NCBI RefSeq assembly: GCF_014385085.1
Contig: NZ_JACRTD010000002.1
Span: forward strand, 327,531-391,530
Length of the DNA: 64,000 nucleotides
Direction: 5' to 3'
DNA from: Youxingia wuxianensis
GTDB lineage: Bacteria; Bacillota; Clostridia; Oscillospirales; Ruminococcaceae
Shown piece after piece: positions 16,366-25,343 of this stretch (positions within the stretch are counted from its first letter, which is position 1; every line of letters starts with the position of its first letter). Both the position numbers and the translations under genes were made by a program. The notes under the pieces are model-generated. The model saw only the letters and a list, made by a program, of their open reading frames with translations. It did no database searches and had not been told where the DNA came from.

Positions 16366-17508
16366 TTAATAAACATAAACTCTTTGATAGTTAGCGGTAT
16401 TTTCGATAAAGGACATAATTTCAGGGCTGCTATTGGCGTTGGAAGCGAACGTCGGATCCATTAGTTTCCAGGATTGCCCGTCAAAGTAAATAATGCCATT
16501 GACCCAGCCCTGCTCGGTGAGATATACGCTTATCCAAGCGTGGTAAGTTCCTCCGGTAACATATCCCACTTCCAAACGAGTAGGAATATTCTGGGTGCGC
16601 AGCATAGTAGCCATCAATGCCGCGTAATCAAAACAGATCCCTGTTTTGGAGGACAGCGTACTGTCCGGCGAAGGCAGATAACCGGATTTTACCGTAGCGG
16701 CTTTATTATAATCATAGCTTATGTTGGTCACAACATAGTTATAAACGCTTTGCACCACGTCCAAATCAGTAGACGCCCCATTAGCCAGCGCCGCGCCTTG
16801 TGCTACCGCGGTGGAATTGGCGTTAAAGTTTACATACTGGCTGGGATAGAGGTAAGGAAGAAAAGCACCGCGCAAAGATACTTCCACATTCTGTGCCAAG
16901 GCCAGCGCATATTGGCTGTCATACACATTTTCATAAACATTGATAGAATAAGTTCCATTTCCACCGGTCAATGGAAAATATTCGTAACTGCTGCCCTTGA
17001 GATTATATGTATAGGTGGTACCGCCGCTGCGGGTAATCTGCAGTTTTATTTTGCCGACGCTTCCGGTATATTTTACGGCGATATACCCTTCCGAAGTATT
17101 AGAAGCGTCAATAGAAGCTTTAGAGTTGGAGTATACGGTAGTCCCTGGGGCGGAAGGGGTCAATACGGTAGTTTGCACCGGGCGCGCCGCTCTGGGAACG
17201 GTATTCTCTTTAATTTCCATAGAAGAGACCACGCTAAGCGCCGCCAGAGAAGAGATAGCCTCAATATGGCTGCCTTCAAGGGAAGGGGCCTCTTGTGCCA
17301 GAGAACTTTCTTCAGAAGAAATATCTCCAAAGGAGCGCTCTTCCGCCTCGGAAGGTTCCTGGATCAAAGGGGAAGAAGCGGCCTGCGACACAGGGTCCGC
17401 TTGAGATATTATATTTTTTTGTTGAGGGGCCGCGCATCCGACCATAAGAATACAGATCGAGGCACAGCAAGCCGCCAACCGCAAAATTATTTTTTTATCA
17501 GGGGTCAC
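16366..17508 (-). CDS. Transglutaminase-like lipoprotein
   Basis: A 380-residue lipoprotein starting at GTG 17508, eight bases after AGGAGG. The signal peptide ends in a lipobox (LMVGC, Cys25). A Ser/Glu/Ala-rich linker (about 30-125) leads to a beta domain and then a transglutaminase-like papain fold with the triad Cys292 (TGICFDYAAL), His323 (TYHAWISVYL) and Asp351 (LMDPTF). Such domains act outside the cell as proteases or as cross-linkers of glutamine and lysine side chains. Its place between sortase and PilC genes suggests processing or cross-linking of the operon's surface fibre; this is inference. Confidence 0.87.
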   Translation of the reverse strand: MTPDKKIILRLAACCASICILMVGCAAPQQKNIISQADPVSQAASSPLIQEPSEAEERSFGDISSEESSLAQEAPSLEGSHIEAISSLAALSVVSSMEIKENTVPRAARPVQTTVLTPSAPGTTVYSNSKASIDASNTSEGYIAVKYTGSVGKIKLQITRSGGTTYTYNLKGSSYEYFPLTGGNGTYSINVYENVYDSQYALALAQNVEVSLRGAFLPYLYPSQYVNFNANSTAVAQGAALANGASTDLDVVQSVYNYVVTNISYDYNKAATVKSGYLPSPDSTLSSKTGICFDYAALMATMLRTQNIPTRLEVGYVTGGTYHAWISVYLTEQGWVNGIIYFDGQSWKLMDPTFASNANSSPEIMSFIENTANYQRVYVY

Positions 17509-17541
17509 AGTCCTGTCCTCCTATTCTAACACAACAAAATC

Positions 17542-18282
17542 TTATTCTGGTAACATTTCTGAATTTGGGGAATTGTCTTGCGGCACAAACTCCATGGGGT
17601 TCTCCTCTTTGGAAGAAACCTCAGGCATATGGCTTTCTTCCTGTATGGGAGAAATATCAACCAGCCGAGAAGTGACAATAATCCGATTTAAGGAAGTACC
17701 GATAGGATCACAAGAGGTGAGCGTCAGACAGGGATACTCTTTTACACGAATAGGGTCCCAGTTTTCCGCATCGACAATTTCGGTACTTTCATATTCATAA
17801 GTATACTGCATACCATCATATTCTAAATACAACAGGTCCCCTGAGACAATGGTATCGATATAGTAAAATTCTTGTCCATAAATATCCCGATGACCTACAA
17901 TACTGGTATTTCGATTTCCTTCTCCAGGAAGCTGGCCGTAATCATAAAGCCCCACGCCTTTGCTCATAACCTCTTCCGAATTTCCATCAAATACAGGAAT
18001 GTCCAAATTTAATCGAGGTACGATTAAGGTCATTTCTCCATCTACATACGCCTCCCTCTCCGGGGTAGTGATCAGTTTGCCCACCGGGAAAGCCGGGACG
18101 GGCTCTTCCTGCAGGGAAGAAGGAGGGGCAATACTCGAAGAAGGGGGTGCAGACTCCTGGGGCTTGGGTTGCTTTTTCAATGAATTTATATATAATGAAT
18201 AAAAAACTAGAAATGCGCCCACGATGATTAAAAGAGTACTCGCCAGATTTTTCCTGGTAATTTTAATATGAGGTATTTGCAT
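17542..18282 (-). CDS. Class D-like sortase
   Basis: A membrane-anchored cysteine transpeptidase of 246 residues. A helix at residues 14-33 anchors it, a Pro/Ser-rich linker follows, then the sortase barrel with His131 (VGHRDI), Cys191 (LTLTSCDP) and Arg200 (NRIIVTSRL). The TLTSC form and the compact domain point to class D. It would join surface proteins with LPXTG-like signals to peptidoglycan; the LPKSG adhesin at 6083-11506 is a nearby candidate substrate. ATG 18282 is used; an in-frame TTG at 18300 is possible and neither start has a strong ribosome site. First gene of the minus-strand operon. Confidence 0.9.
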   Translation of the reverse strand: MQIPHIKITRKNLASTLLIIVGAFLVFYSLYINSLKKQPKPQESAPPSSSIAPPSSLQEEPVPAFPVGKLITTPEREAYVDGEMTLIVPRLNLDIPVFDGNSEEVMSKGVGLYDYGQLPGEGNRNTSIVGHRDIYGQEFYYIDTIVSGDLLYLEYDGMQYTYEYESTEIVDAENWDPIRVKEYPCLTLTSCDPIGTSLNRIIVTSRLVDISPIQEESHMPEVSSKEENPMEFVPQDNSPNSEMLPE

Positions 18283-18486
18283 ATATTTCCAGCCTTTCAA
18301 GGTAATCCGTCAAAAAAATAGTTACTTCTTTATTATAATAGATATGGAAGAAAAAATCAAAGAAATTAGTGAAATAATCAGCTAATTATAATAATGAAAA
18401 CTCTTTAAAAAAATAAGAATATTTGATATAATAATTATGTTAGGAGATATGTTAGAGTTGTGAATGTTTTGTCAAAGGAGGTTATA

Positions 18487-19704
18487 GTGGCAATGATACA
18501 GGCAGTAACCACGGATCAAATCCAGGTTAAAATGTTTGGAGGCTTTTCTCTGTCCAGTGAAGGAATCACTATTGACGACAGAGGGAGCCGACAGCGTCAG
18601 TTGTGGAATTTGTTGGAATATTTGATTGCCTCCAGGCGCAAGACGGTATCACAGGAGGAGCTTATTTCTGTTCTATGGCCGGACGACAGCGCAGAAAATC
18701 CATCTAGTGCGTTAAAAAACTTAGTGTACCGAGCGCGCAATCTTTTGAAAGAGAAAGGGTTTTCTTTTGCCAAAGAAAGCATTGTGATGATTGGCGGAAC
18801 CTACGCTTGGAATAAGAATTTGGATTGTGTCGTGGATGTGGAAGAATTTGAGCAGTTGATACAAAAGGCCGGCGACCAGACGCTGCCTGAAGAAGAGCGT
18901 ATCGCACTTTATCTTGAATCGCTTAAATTGTACGAGGGAGATTTCCTGCCTAGTTCCGGCTATGAAGAATGGGTAATTTCCCTGAATAGCTATTACCGTT
19001 CCATGTATTTTAAATGTGTGTATGACGCCATTGATCTTTTAATGAAGAAAGAACGGTTTGATGAAATTCGTTCGATTTGCGAAAGAGCGATTATTATTGA
19101 TCCTTTTGAGGAACGGGCCCATAAATATTTAATCTACTCGTTGATAAAACAGGATAAGCAGGCTGCTGCGCTGGAACATTATAACCGGGTGACAGATCTG
19201 TTCTATCGGGAATTGGGAGTAAAACCTTCGGAATCTATGCGCAATCTTTACCGAGAGATTGTAAAAGCGGTCAATAGTGTGGAAACTGACTTGGGCGTAA
19301 TAAAAGAAGATCTGAGCGAACACAGCATGATCGACGGGGCTTTTTACTGTGACTATGAGGTTTTCAGAAATATGTACCGGATGGAGGCAAGGACCGCCGT
19401 TTGCTCCGGACAGAGTATATTTATCGCTTTGTTTACTGTGACGGACCATACAAATCAAGTGCCGGAAACTAAAATTTTGGGAAAGGTGATGGATGTGCTT
19501 CTCCAATCTGTCCAGAAAAGTCTGCGAAAAGGAGATGTGGTTTCCCGTTTTAGTTCCACACAGTATGTGTTGATGCTGCCTACTCTTACTTTTGAAAACG
19601 GACAGATGGTGCTTTCTCGTATATTAAAGAAATTTTCTGCCGCTTATCACGGCAAGGACATTAAAGTGCATACCACCTTGCAGCCGCTGGATCCCATAGG
19701 GTAA
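18487..19704 (+). CDS. BTAD-domain transcriptional regulator with decayed GGDEF-like C-terminus
   Basis: A regulator of about 405 residues in three parts. A winged helix of OmpR type comes first (QVKMFGGFSLS, SQEELISVLWPD, SALKNLVYRARNLL). A BTAD helical-repeat domain follows (DFLPSSGYEEWV, AHKYLIYSLIKQDKQAAALE, YRELGVKPSESM). The last 100 residues read like a diguanylate cyclase domain: LRKGDVVSRFSSTQYVLMLP aligns with the family's RxGDxxARxGGDEFxxLLP, but the GGDEF is replaced by SSTQY, so it cannot be catalytic and may bind a nucleotide or mediate contacts. GTG 18487 lies five bases after AAAGGAGG and was chosen over an outer GTG at 18460. It is transcribed away from the sortase-pilus operon, which it may control. 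Confidence 0.87.
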   Translation: MAMIQAVTTDQIQVKMFGGFSLSSEGITIDDRGSRQRQLWNLLEYLIASRRKTVSQEELISVLWPDDSAENPSSALKNLVYRARNLLKEKGFSFAKESIVMIGGTYAWNKNLDCVVDVEEFEQLIQKAGDQTLPEEERIALYLESLKLYEGDFLPSSGYEEWVISLNSYYRSMYFKCVYDAIDLLMKKERFDEIRSICERAIIIDPFEERAHKYLIYSLIKQDKQAAALEHYNRVTDLFYRELGVKPSESMRNLYREIVKAVNSVETDLGVIKEDLSEHSMIDGAFYCDYEVFRNMYRMEARTAVCSGQSIFIALFTVTDHTNQVPETKILGKVMDVLLQSVQKSLRKGDVVSRFSSTQYVLMLPTLTFENGQMVLSRILKKFSAAYHGKDIKVHTTLQPLDPIG

Positions 19705-19715
19705 TGACAAGCTTT

Positions 19716-19745
19716 CCGCCGCCTGTTTCGCAGGCGGCGGTTTTG
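19716..19745 (+). terminator. Terminator after the BTAD regulator
   Basis: A 10-bp GC-rich stem (CCGCCGCCTG with its complement), loop TTTCG, then TTTTGTT. Confidence 0.85.
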
Positions 19746-19756
19746 TTATATACAAG

Positions 19757-19786
19757 TTGACATTGAACGTTGCCAGGGTATATACT
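19757..19786 (+). promoter_or_regulatory. Promoter for the SDR gene
   Basis: TTGACA at 19757-19762, an 18-base spacer and TATACT at 19781-19786, about 50 bases before the ATG. Confidence 0.6.
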
Positions 19787-19836
19787 AAACGCAAGGTATA
19801 TGGGTTTTATTCTAATCATTCGAGGAGGTAAAATCT

Positions 19837-20604
19837 ATGCGTTTGCAAGGAAAAGTTGCGTTTATTACTGGAGCCGCTTCCGGAATGGGGAGGGCTTGCT
19901 CGATCCGTTTTGCCAAGGAAGGGGCAAAGATTATTGCCTGTGATATTAACGATGAGGGCCTTGCCCAGACCGAGAAGCAGGTGAAAGAAGCGGGAGGGGA
20001 AATTCTTGCCCTTCATTTGGATGTGACCAAGGAAGAACAGTGGCAGTCTGTCGCCAAGAAAGCCGCTGAAAGATTTGGGAAAATAAATATCCTGTTCAAC
20101 AGCGCGGGAATACTCATCTCGAAGCCCTTGGTGGAGACGACCTTGGAAGAATGGAACCGGTTGATGGCAATTAATGTTACCGGTACTTTCTTAGGGATGA
20201 AGCATATTATTCCTCTTATTGAGAAAAGCTCCAGCAGCAAAGAATTTGGAAGCGTTATCAATGTATCGTCCGACGCGGGACTAATGGGTTATGTAGATTA
20301 TGTCTTATACGGCGCCAGCAAGGGCGCGGTGCTTATGATGACAAAGGATGTAGCCTGTGAGTATGCCAAAAGAAATGTACGGGTCAACTGTATTAACCCC
20401 AGCTTTACCGACACCAATATGGTAAGGGAGCTGACAGAAGGAGAGGACCCCACCAAAGTAGCGGGATATGTCACCCCAATGGGACGGGTGGTCCAGGTGG
20501 ATGATATCGCCAATTTGGTGGTATTCTTAGCATCGGATGAATCCGCATGTATTAATGGCCTGCCGGTCTCTATTGACGGCGGCGGCGTAAACTTTATGGA
20601 ATAA
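19837..20604 (+). CDS. Short-chain dehydrogenase/reductase
   Basis: A classical SDR of 255 residues. The Rossmann nucleotide-binding motif TGAASGMG spans residues 11-18, an NSAG motif follows, and the catalytic set includes Ser144 (NVSSDAG), Tyr158 and Lys162 (YGASK). The acidic residue after the second strand (ACDIND) suggests NAD rather than NADP. The C-terminal CINGLPVSIDGGG matches the family end. Substrate unknown; the closest general class is the 3-oxoacyl-ACP reductase/polyol dehydrogenase type. It begins behind GAGGAGG, has its own promoter and terminator, and is monocistronic. Confidence 0.9.
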   Translation: MRLQGKVAFITGAASGMGRACSIRFAKEGAKIIACDINDEGLAQTEKQVKEAGGEILALHLDVTKEEQWQSVAKKAAERFGKINILFNSAGILISKPLVETTLEEWNRLMAINVTGTFLGMKHIIPLIEKSSSSKEFGSVINVSSDAGLMGYVDYVLYGASKGAVLMMTKDVACEYAKRNVRVNCINPSFTDTNMVRELTEGEDPTKVAGYVTPMGRVVQVDDIANLVVFLASDESACINGLPVSIDGGGVNFME

Positions 20605-20611
20605 GCAGATT

Positions 20612-20646
20612 AAAAAGCCTGACGGTGTCGCCGTCAGGCTTTTTTT
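20612..20646. terminator. Bidirectional terminator between SDR and prfC
   Basis: Stem AAGCCTGACGG with its complement around TGTCG, flanked by an A-run on the left and a T-run on the right, so it can end both convergent genes. Confidence 0.88.
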
Positions 20647-20649
20647 AAT

Positions 20650-22239
20650 CTATTCTCTGCCAAATTCGGATAACACCAGGTCGGGATTTCGCTCCACCGC
20701 CCACTTAATATTCCAAATATCCGTAAACAGGAGAAGATAATTGCCTTTAAAATCCTGCACAATTTTCGTATCCGAGCTAAGGTTTAAAGACTTCAGGTCG
20801 ATCTCCTTGTTTTCAATCCAGCGGATATACTGGAAGGGCAGGGATTCCATGCGAATTTCCACATTGTATTCGTTATTGAGCCGGTATTCCAGTACATCGA
20901 ACTGCAAAGCGCCAACCACTCCAACAATCACTTCCTCCATGCCCTTGTTTGGCTCCTGGAACATCTGAATAGCGCCTTCCTGAGCGATCTGGGTGGTCCC
21001 TTTTACAAACTGTTTGCGCTTTAAAGTATCCTTTTGGCTGACCCGGGCAAAATGTTCGGGAGCAAAGGTAGGGATTCCCTCAAACTGGAATTTCTTGCCT
21101 GGAGCGCATAGGGTGTCTCCAATGGAGAAAATTCCAGGATCAAATACGCCAATAATATCGCCGGCATAAGCCTGATCAATAATCTCCCGGTCCTGAGCCA
21201 TCAGCTGTTGAGGCTGGGAAAGCTTAATCTTTTTTCCGCCGCCCTGGATATGAGTTACTTCCATGCCTTTTTCAAATTTACCAGAACAGATCCGCATAAA
21301 AGCGATCCGGTCCCGGTGCGCTTTATTCATATTCGCTTGGATTTTAAACACAAAAGCGGAGAATGCTGGATCAAAAGGATCAATCTCCCCTTGGTCGCTG
21401 TGCCGGGGAAGAGGAGAGGTGGTCATCTTCAGAAAGTCCTCCAGGAAGGGCTCTACACCAAAATTGGTAAGGGCAGAGCCAAAAAACACCGGGGATAATT
21501 TTCCATGGCGCACTGCATCCATATCAAAATCATAGCTGGCGCCGTCCAGCAGCTCAATGTCATCCACCAGAATTTGCCGTTTATCCTTTCCGATAAGCTG
21601 TTCCAGCCGGTCGTCGTTAATATTCAGCTCTACCTTTTCCACTTCCCGCTGACCGCCGTTGGCGGTGAAAGAGATAATCTCCTTTTTATTACGGTCGTAT
21701 ACCCCTTTAAACTCACGGCCGCAGCCGATAGGCCAATTGACAGGATAGGTTTGAATCCCCAGTTCGTTTTCAATCTCTTCCATCAGCTCAAACGGATCCC
21801 GGGCCTCCCGGTCCATTTTATTAATAAAGGTAAATATTGGGATATCGCGCAGAAGACAAACTTTAAACAGTTTCCGGGTTTGGTTTTCCACGCCTTTGGA
21901 AGCGTCGATTACCATGACGGCGGAATCTGCCGCCATCAATGTGCGATAGGTGTCCTCCGAGAAGTCCTGATGTCCCGGAGTATCCAAAATATTAATACAA
22001 AAGCCCTCATAATTAAACTGCATTACGGAAGAGGTAACGGAAATACCTCTTTGCTTTTCGATCTCCATCCAATCGGAAACCGCGTGTTTGGCAGTTTTCT
22101 TTCCCTTTACAGAGCCCGCTAACGCGATTGCTCCTCCGTATAGCAGGAATTTTTCGGTCAAAGTAGTTTTACCGGCGTCCGGATGGGAAATAATCGCAAA
22201 AGTACGCCGCCGTTCAATTTCATGTTTTAAATCGGACAA
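20650..22239 (-). CDS. prfC: Peptide chain release factor 3 (RF3)
   Basis: A translational GTPase of 529 residues that removes RF1/RF2 from the ribosome after peptide release. Seen: G1 SHPDAGKTTL, the switch I segment KQRGISVTSSV, G3 DTPGHQDF, G4 NKMDRE. The AGSVKGKK insertion before the SDWMEIEKQRG segment and the RF3-specific C-terminal domain (GVVGALQFDVLEYRL) separate it from EF-G. TTG 22239 is the likely start: GGAGG lies eight bases upstream and the protein then starts MSDLKHEIERRRTFAI like other RF3s; the longer GTG start at 22257 would precede this site. Single gene between terminators. Confidence 0.95.
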   Translation of the reverse strand: MSDLKHEIERRRTFAIISHPDAGKTTLTEKFLLYGGAIALAGSVKGKKTAKHAVSDWMEIEKQRGISVTSSVMQFNYEGFCINILDTPGHQDFSEDTYRTLMAADSAVMVIDASKGVENQTRKLFKVCLLRDIPIFTFINKMDREARDPFELMEEIENELGIQTYPVNWPIGCGREFKGVYDRNKKEIISFTANGGQREVEKVELNINDDRLEQLIGKDKRQILVDDIELLDGASYDFDMDAVRHGKLSPVFFGSALTNFGVEPFLEDFLKMTTSPLPRHSDQGEIDPFDPAFSAFVFKIQANMNKAHRDRIAFMRICSGKFEKGMEVTHIQGGGKKIKLSQPQQLMAQDREIIDQAYAGDIIGVFDPGIFSIGDTLCAPGKKFQFEGIPTFAPEHFARVSQKDTLKRKQFVKGTTQIAQEGAIQMFQEPNKGMEEVIVGVVGALQFDVLEYRLNNEYNVEIRMESLPFQYIRWIENKEIDLKSLNLSSDTKIVQDFKGNYLLLFTDIWNIKWAVERNPDLVLSEFGRE

Positions 22240-22419
22240 AGTTAATTCCTCCACCACTGCTATGCTGCAAATTCAACCTTTAAATTTTACCATTTTCACT
22301 AAATATCTGCAACTATATTTTACCCATTGCATAAAAAATAATTTTAAGGCAGCATTCCCAAGGGTAGCCTCCCTGTAAAATCTGAAAAAATTTACCCGCC
22401 GACAGGAGTTTATAGAAGA

Positions 22420-22450
22420 AAAAAGCGTCCGGAGTTTCCGGACGCTTTTT
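22420..22450 (-). terminator. Terminator after the CofE-like gene
   Basis: A 14-base arm (AAAAAGCGTCCGGA) and its exact complement around a three-base loop, T-rich on both strands. It closes the minus-strand gene ending at 22520. Confidence 0.85.
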
Positions 22451-22519
22451 ATGATTTAAAGAGAAGCCTCTCCCCTAAGAGGGCAAAATCTGTGATATTC
22501 AAGGCCAGTCATTTCTATT

Positions 22520-23710
22520 CTAGTCCGCGTAATTGTCAAAATATCCTTGAATATAGATAATAGGAGTACCCTTGTCCCCGCTGCCGGAAGTTAAGTCGCA
22601 CAAGCTCCCGATCAGATCGGTCAGGCGGCGCGGGGTGGTCCCCTGGGTTTCCATAGTACCTTTCAGATTAGCGCTTTTTTTATGGATATATTCTGTCATA
22701 GCGTTTTTCAGCTCATCTCCGCAGAGATCTTTAAACTGATTGTCCGCCAAATATTTTAGTTTTAGCTCGTTGGGCATACCTATCAAACCTTCTGTATAGC
22801 CCGGACTAACCACTGGGTCGGCAAGCTCCCAGATTTTTCCTACCGGATCTTTAAAAGCGCCGTCGCCGTATACCATGACCTCTACTGTTTTTCCGGTGCG
22901 TTCTTTCATCATTTTCTGTACTGTGTATACAAATTTGTCGCAGTCTCTTGGAAACAGTTTTATGGTAGTTTCAGTTGCCTTGTTGGAACCCAAAAGGCCG
23001 AAATCCGAATTATAGCCGCTGTTTTCTATGGGCGAGGTTAAAATTTCATCCAGGCCATACACCGTTTGCGCCCCAGCAGCCGTCAGTAAGCGCTTGGACC
23101 GCTGACGGGAATGAATATCACAACAAAGCACATGTTTGGTATATTTTAAAATCGTGGTGGCCTGATTGGCGAAAATAATTTCTACCTGTGCGCCTTCCTG
23201 CTGGATTAAGGAAGAATAGTATTCCACATAATCCACCCCAGTAAAGGGATGTTTATTTTCTCCAAACAGTTCCCGGTATTGCTTTTCTGTAAGTACGTCT
23301 TCCCAGGGATTGATGCCTTTTTCATCCAAAGCGTCAAGATCTACCAAGTGATTTCCCACCTCATCGCTGGGATAGCTTAACATGAGGACGATTTTTTTGG
23401 CCCCTCTAGCAATTCCCCGCAGACAGATGGCAAAACGGTTACGGCTTAAAATAGGGAAAATAACGCCAATGGTGTGATCCCCATATTTTGCTTTAATATC
23501 AGCGGCAATATCATCCGTAGAAGCATAATTTCCCTGAGCACGGGCAACGACTGCTTCTGTAACGCCGATAATATCCCGGTCGTTTATAGTGAAATTTCCA
23601 TCGGCGGCCTCCAAAACAGAATTGACGACGATTTCCGCCAAATGATCGCCTTCGCGGATAATTGGGGCGCGGATACCTCTGGATACTGTACCGATTGCTC
23701 TTGATGCCAT
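22520..23710 (-). CDS. CofE-like (F420-0:L-glutamate ligase domain) protein
   Basis: A 396-residue protein with a domain like coenzyme F420-0:gamma-glutamyl ligase (CofE). The N-terminal GTVSRGIRAPIIREGDHLAE and DRDIIGVTEAVVARAQGN resemble the CofE start, and VEVMVYGDGAFKDPVGKIWE the metal-binding core. CofE adds glutamate to F420-0 using GTP; F420 is not expected in ordinary gut Clostridia and no other F420 gene is in the window, so this homologue probably ligates an amino acid to another acceptor. It is longer than CofE (about 250 residues), with an extra middle region. Start ATG 23710 lies nine bases after GGAGG. Monocistronic. Confidence 0.78.
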   Translation of the reverse strand: MASRAIGTVSRGIRAPIIREGDHLAEIVVNSVLEAADGNFTINDRDIIGVTEAVVARAQGNYASTDDIAADIKAKYGDHTIGVIFPILSRNRFAICLRGIARGAKKIVLMLSYPSDEVGNHLVDLDALDEKGINPWEDVLTEKQYRELFGENKHPFTGVDYVEYYSSLIQQEGAQVEIIFANQATTILKYTKHVLCCDIHSRQRSKRLLTAAGAQTVYGLDEILTSPIENSGYNSDFGLLGSNKATETTIKLFPRDCDKFVYTVQKMMKERTGKTVEVMVYGDGAFKDPVGKIWELADPVVSPGYTEGLIGMPNELKLKYLADNQFKDLCGDELKNAMTEYIHKKSANLKGTMETQGTTPRRLTDLIGSLCDLTSGSGDKGTPIIYIQGYFDNYAD

Positions 23711-23936
23711 ACAATTAAACCTCCATTAAACGGTACGACACAAACCGTTCAGATTGGGTATTTCCGAAGAAATACAATAAATAAATACAGACCATTCTTT
23801 ATTATACAATAAAATTACACTTGATACAACTATTTGTAACTATAGGAATAAAAAGGAGGATAAATTTCAAGTATTTGGTGACAACTGGCCAAATTTCCGC
23901 TATAATGAATTTTATTAGCAACCTGGAGGAGAAATA

Positions 23937-24764
23937 ATGGGATATCTATTGGGCGTCTATGAAAAATCTATGCCAGGAACGTTTACCTTAAAAGAGAAGC
24001 TTGCCTGTGCTAAAGCGGCGGGATTTGATTATATGGAGATCAGCATTGATGAAACAGACGAAAAATTAAGCCGCTTAGACTGGGATAATGCTGTCCGGCG
24101 GGAGCTGGTCGACGCCATGTGGGAGATAGGATTGCCCATTAAGTCGATGTGTCTGAGCGGACATCGCAAATATCCTTTGGGAAGTTTGGAACAGGATACC
24201 GCCCGGCGTTCCCTGGAAATTATGGAGAAAGCGGTGGTTCTTGCAGGTGAACTTGGAGTGAGGGTGATCCAACTGGCGGGATACGACGAATATTACCGTC
24301 CGTCTACCGAGAAAACCCGAGAAAACTTTGAGGTTAATCTGAGAAAGTCTGTAGAGATCGCCGCCAAACACGGGGTAATTTTGGCGTTTGAAACGATGGA
24401 AACAGAGTTTATGGATACGGTGGGTAAAGCGGAATATTATGTGGAAAAGATAAACTCCCCTTATTTAAAAATTTATCCCGATGTGGGGAATGTAACAAAC
24501 GCTATGGTAAAATACCATCAGGAGATATTGACAGATTTTGAAAAGGGCAGGGGGAATATCGTTGCCGCCCATTTAAAGGCAACCCGTCCAGGCGTTTACC
24601 GGGACATGCTGTTTGGAGAAGGCCATGTGGATTTTCCGCTTATTGCTGGCTGGCTGCGGGAGAACGGCGTGGGGATGTATGTAGCAGAATTTTGGTATAA
24701 GCAGGGGCAGGAGCCCCTGGAGTATCTCAAACAGGCCAATGCATTTCTGCGGCAGTATTTATAA
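23937..24764 (+). CDS. UlaE-like L-ribulose/L-xylulose-5-phosphate 3-epimerase
   Basis: A 275-residue TIM-barrel sugar epimerase of the UlaE/SgaU family. Seen: the N-terminal LGVYEKSMPG, AGFDYMEISIDE, the SMCLSGHRKYPLGS block and the metal ligands in AFETMETEF, YPDVGN and HLKATRPG. UlaE converts L-xylulose 5-phosphate to L-ribulose 5-phosphate in ascorbate degradation. ATG follows GGAGG closely. It is paired only with a Nudix gene here, 30 kb away from the UlaA-type PTS at 53.6 kb, so it may serve that pathway in trans or a separate pentose route. Confidence 0.88.
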   Translation: MGYLLGVYEKSMPGTFTLKEKLACAKAAGFDYMEISIDETDEKLSRLDWDNAVRRELVDAMWEIGLPIKSMCLSGHRKYPLGSLEQDTARRSLEIMEKAVVLAGELGVRVIQLAGYDEYYRPSTEKTRENFEVNLRKSVEIAAKHGVILAFETMETEFMDTVGKAEYYVEKINSPYLKIYPDVGNVTNAMVKYHQEILTDFEKGRGNIVAAHLKATRPGVYRDMLFGEGHVDFPLIAGWLRENGVGMYVAEFWYKQGQEPLEYLKQANAFLRQYL

Positions 24765-24776
24765 TGCGGTGAATAT

Positions 24777-25343
24777 ATGATAGAATTAAAATTGTGTATA
24801 GAAGAGTATCTTCCTTGCTGCGAGCAGGAAGAAAAGGACCGGCTGCAAATGCTTTGGCTGTTAAATGAATATCCGGATACCATTTTTACCCGGGAAAATA
24901 CGCTGTTTCATTTTGTGGCTTCCGGCTTTATTTTGAATGAGGCACGAAACAAAACGCTTATGGTTTATCACAACCTCTACCAGAGCTGGTCCTGGACCGG
25001 CGGTCATGCAGACGGCGAGAAAGATCTTTTGCGCGTAGCGATGCGGGAAGCCAGGGAAGAAACCGGACTGAAATATGTGGCTCCACTGAGCGAAAAAATT
25101 GCCTCGCTGGACATATTGGCGGTACAGGGGCACAGGAAAAGAGAAAGCTATGTGGGGGCCCATTTGCACCTTTCGGCAGGATTTGTATTAGCTGCGAGGG
25201 AAGATGCCCCCATTTTTATCCACCCGCAGGAAAACAGCGGCGTACAGTGGATACCGCTAAAGGATTTGGAGAAAATGGTCCGGGAGAAATGGATGCTGCC
25301 AGTATATAAAAAATTGATACAAAGGGTCGAAAAAATAATATAA
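24777..25343 (+). CDS. Nudix hydrolase
   Basis: A 188-residue protein with a complete Nudix box: G-x5-E-x7-REAREETGL, starting at GGHADGE. Nudix enzymes cleave nucleoside diphosphates linked to another group, using magnesium held by the box glutamates. The WSWTGGHADGEKDLL context before the box is common in clostridial house-cleaning Nudix proteins. It starts 12 bases after the epimerase gene behind GGTGA and is co-transcribed with it. The substrate is not predictable; a sugar-nucleotide role would fit the neighbour but is speculation. Confidence 0.88.
   Translation: MIELKLCIEEYLPCCEQEEKDRLQMLWLLNEYPDTIFTRENTLFHFVASGFILNEARNKTLMVYHNLYQSWSWTGGHADGEKDLLRVAMREAREETGLKYVAPLSEKIASLDILAVQGHRKRESYVGAHLHLSAGFVLAAREDAPIFIHPQENSGVQWIPLKDLEKMVREKWMLPVYKKLIQRVEKII

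Noticed and set aside
16474..17529. A 351-codon plus-strand frame opposite the transglutaminase-like gene.
   Set aside because: No ribosome site, arginine/isoleucine-rich unnatural composition, and the minus-strand protein has a lipobox and a catalytic triad.
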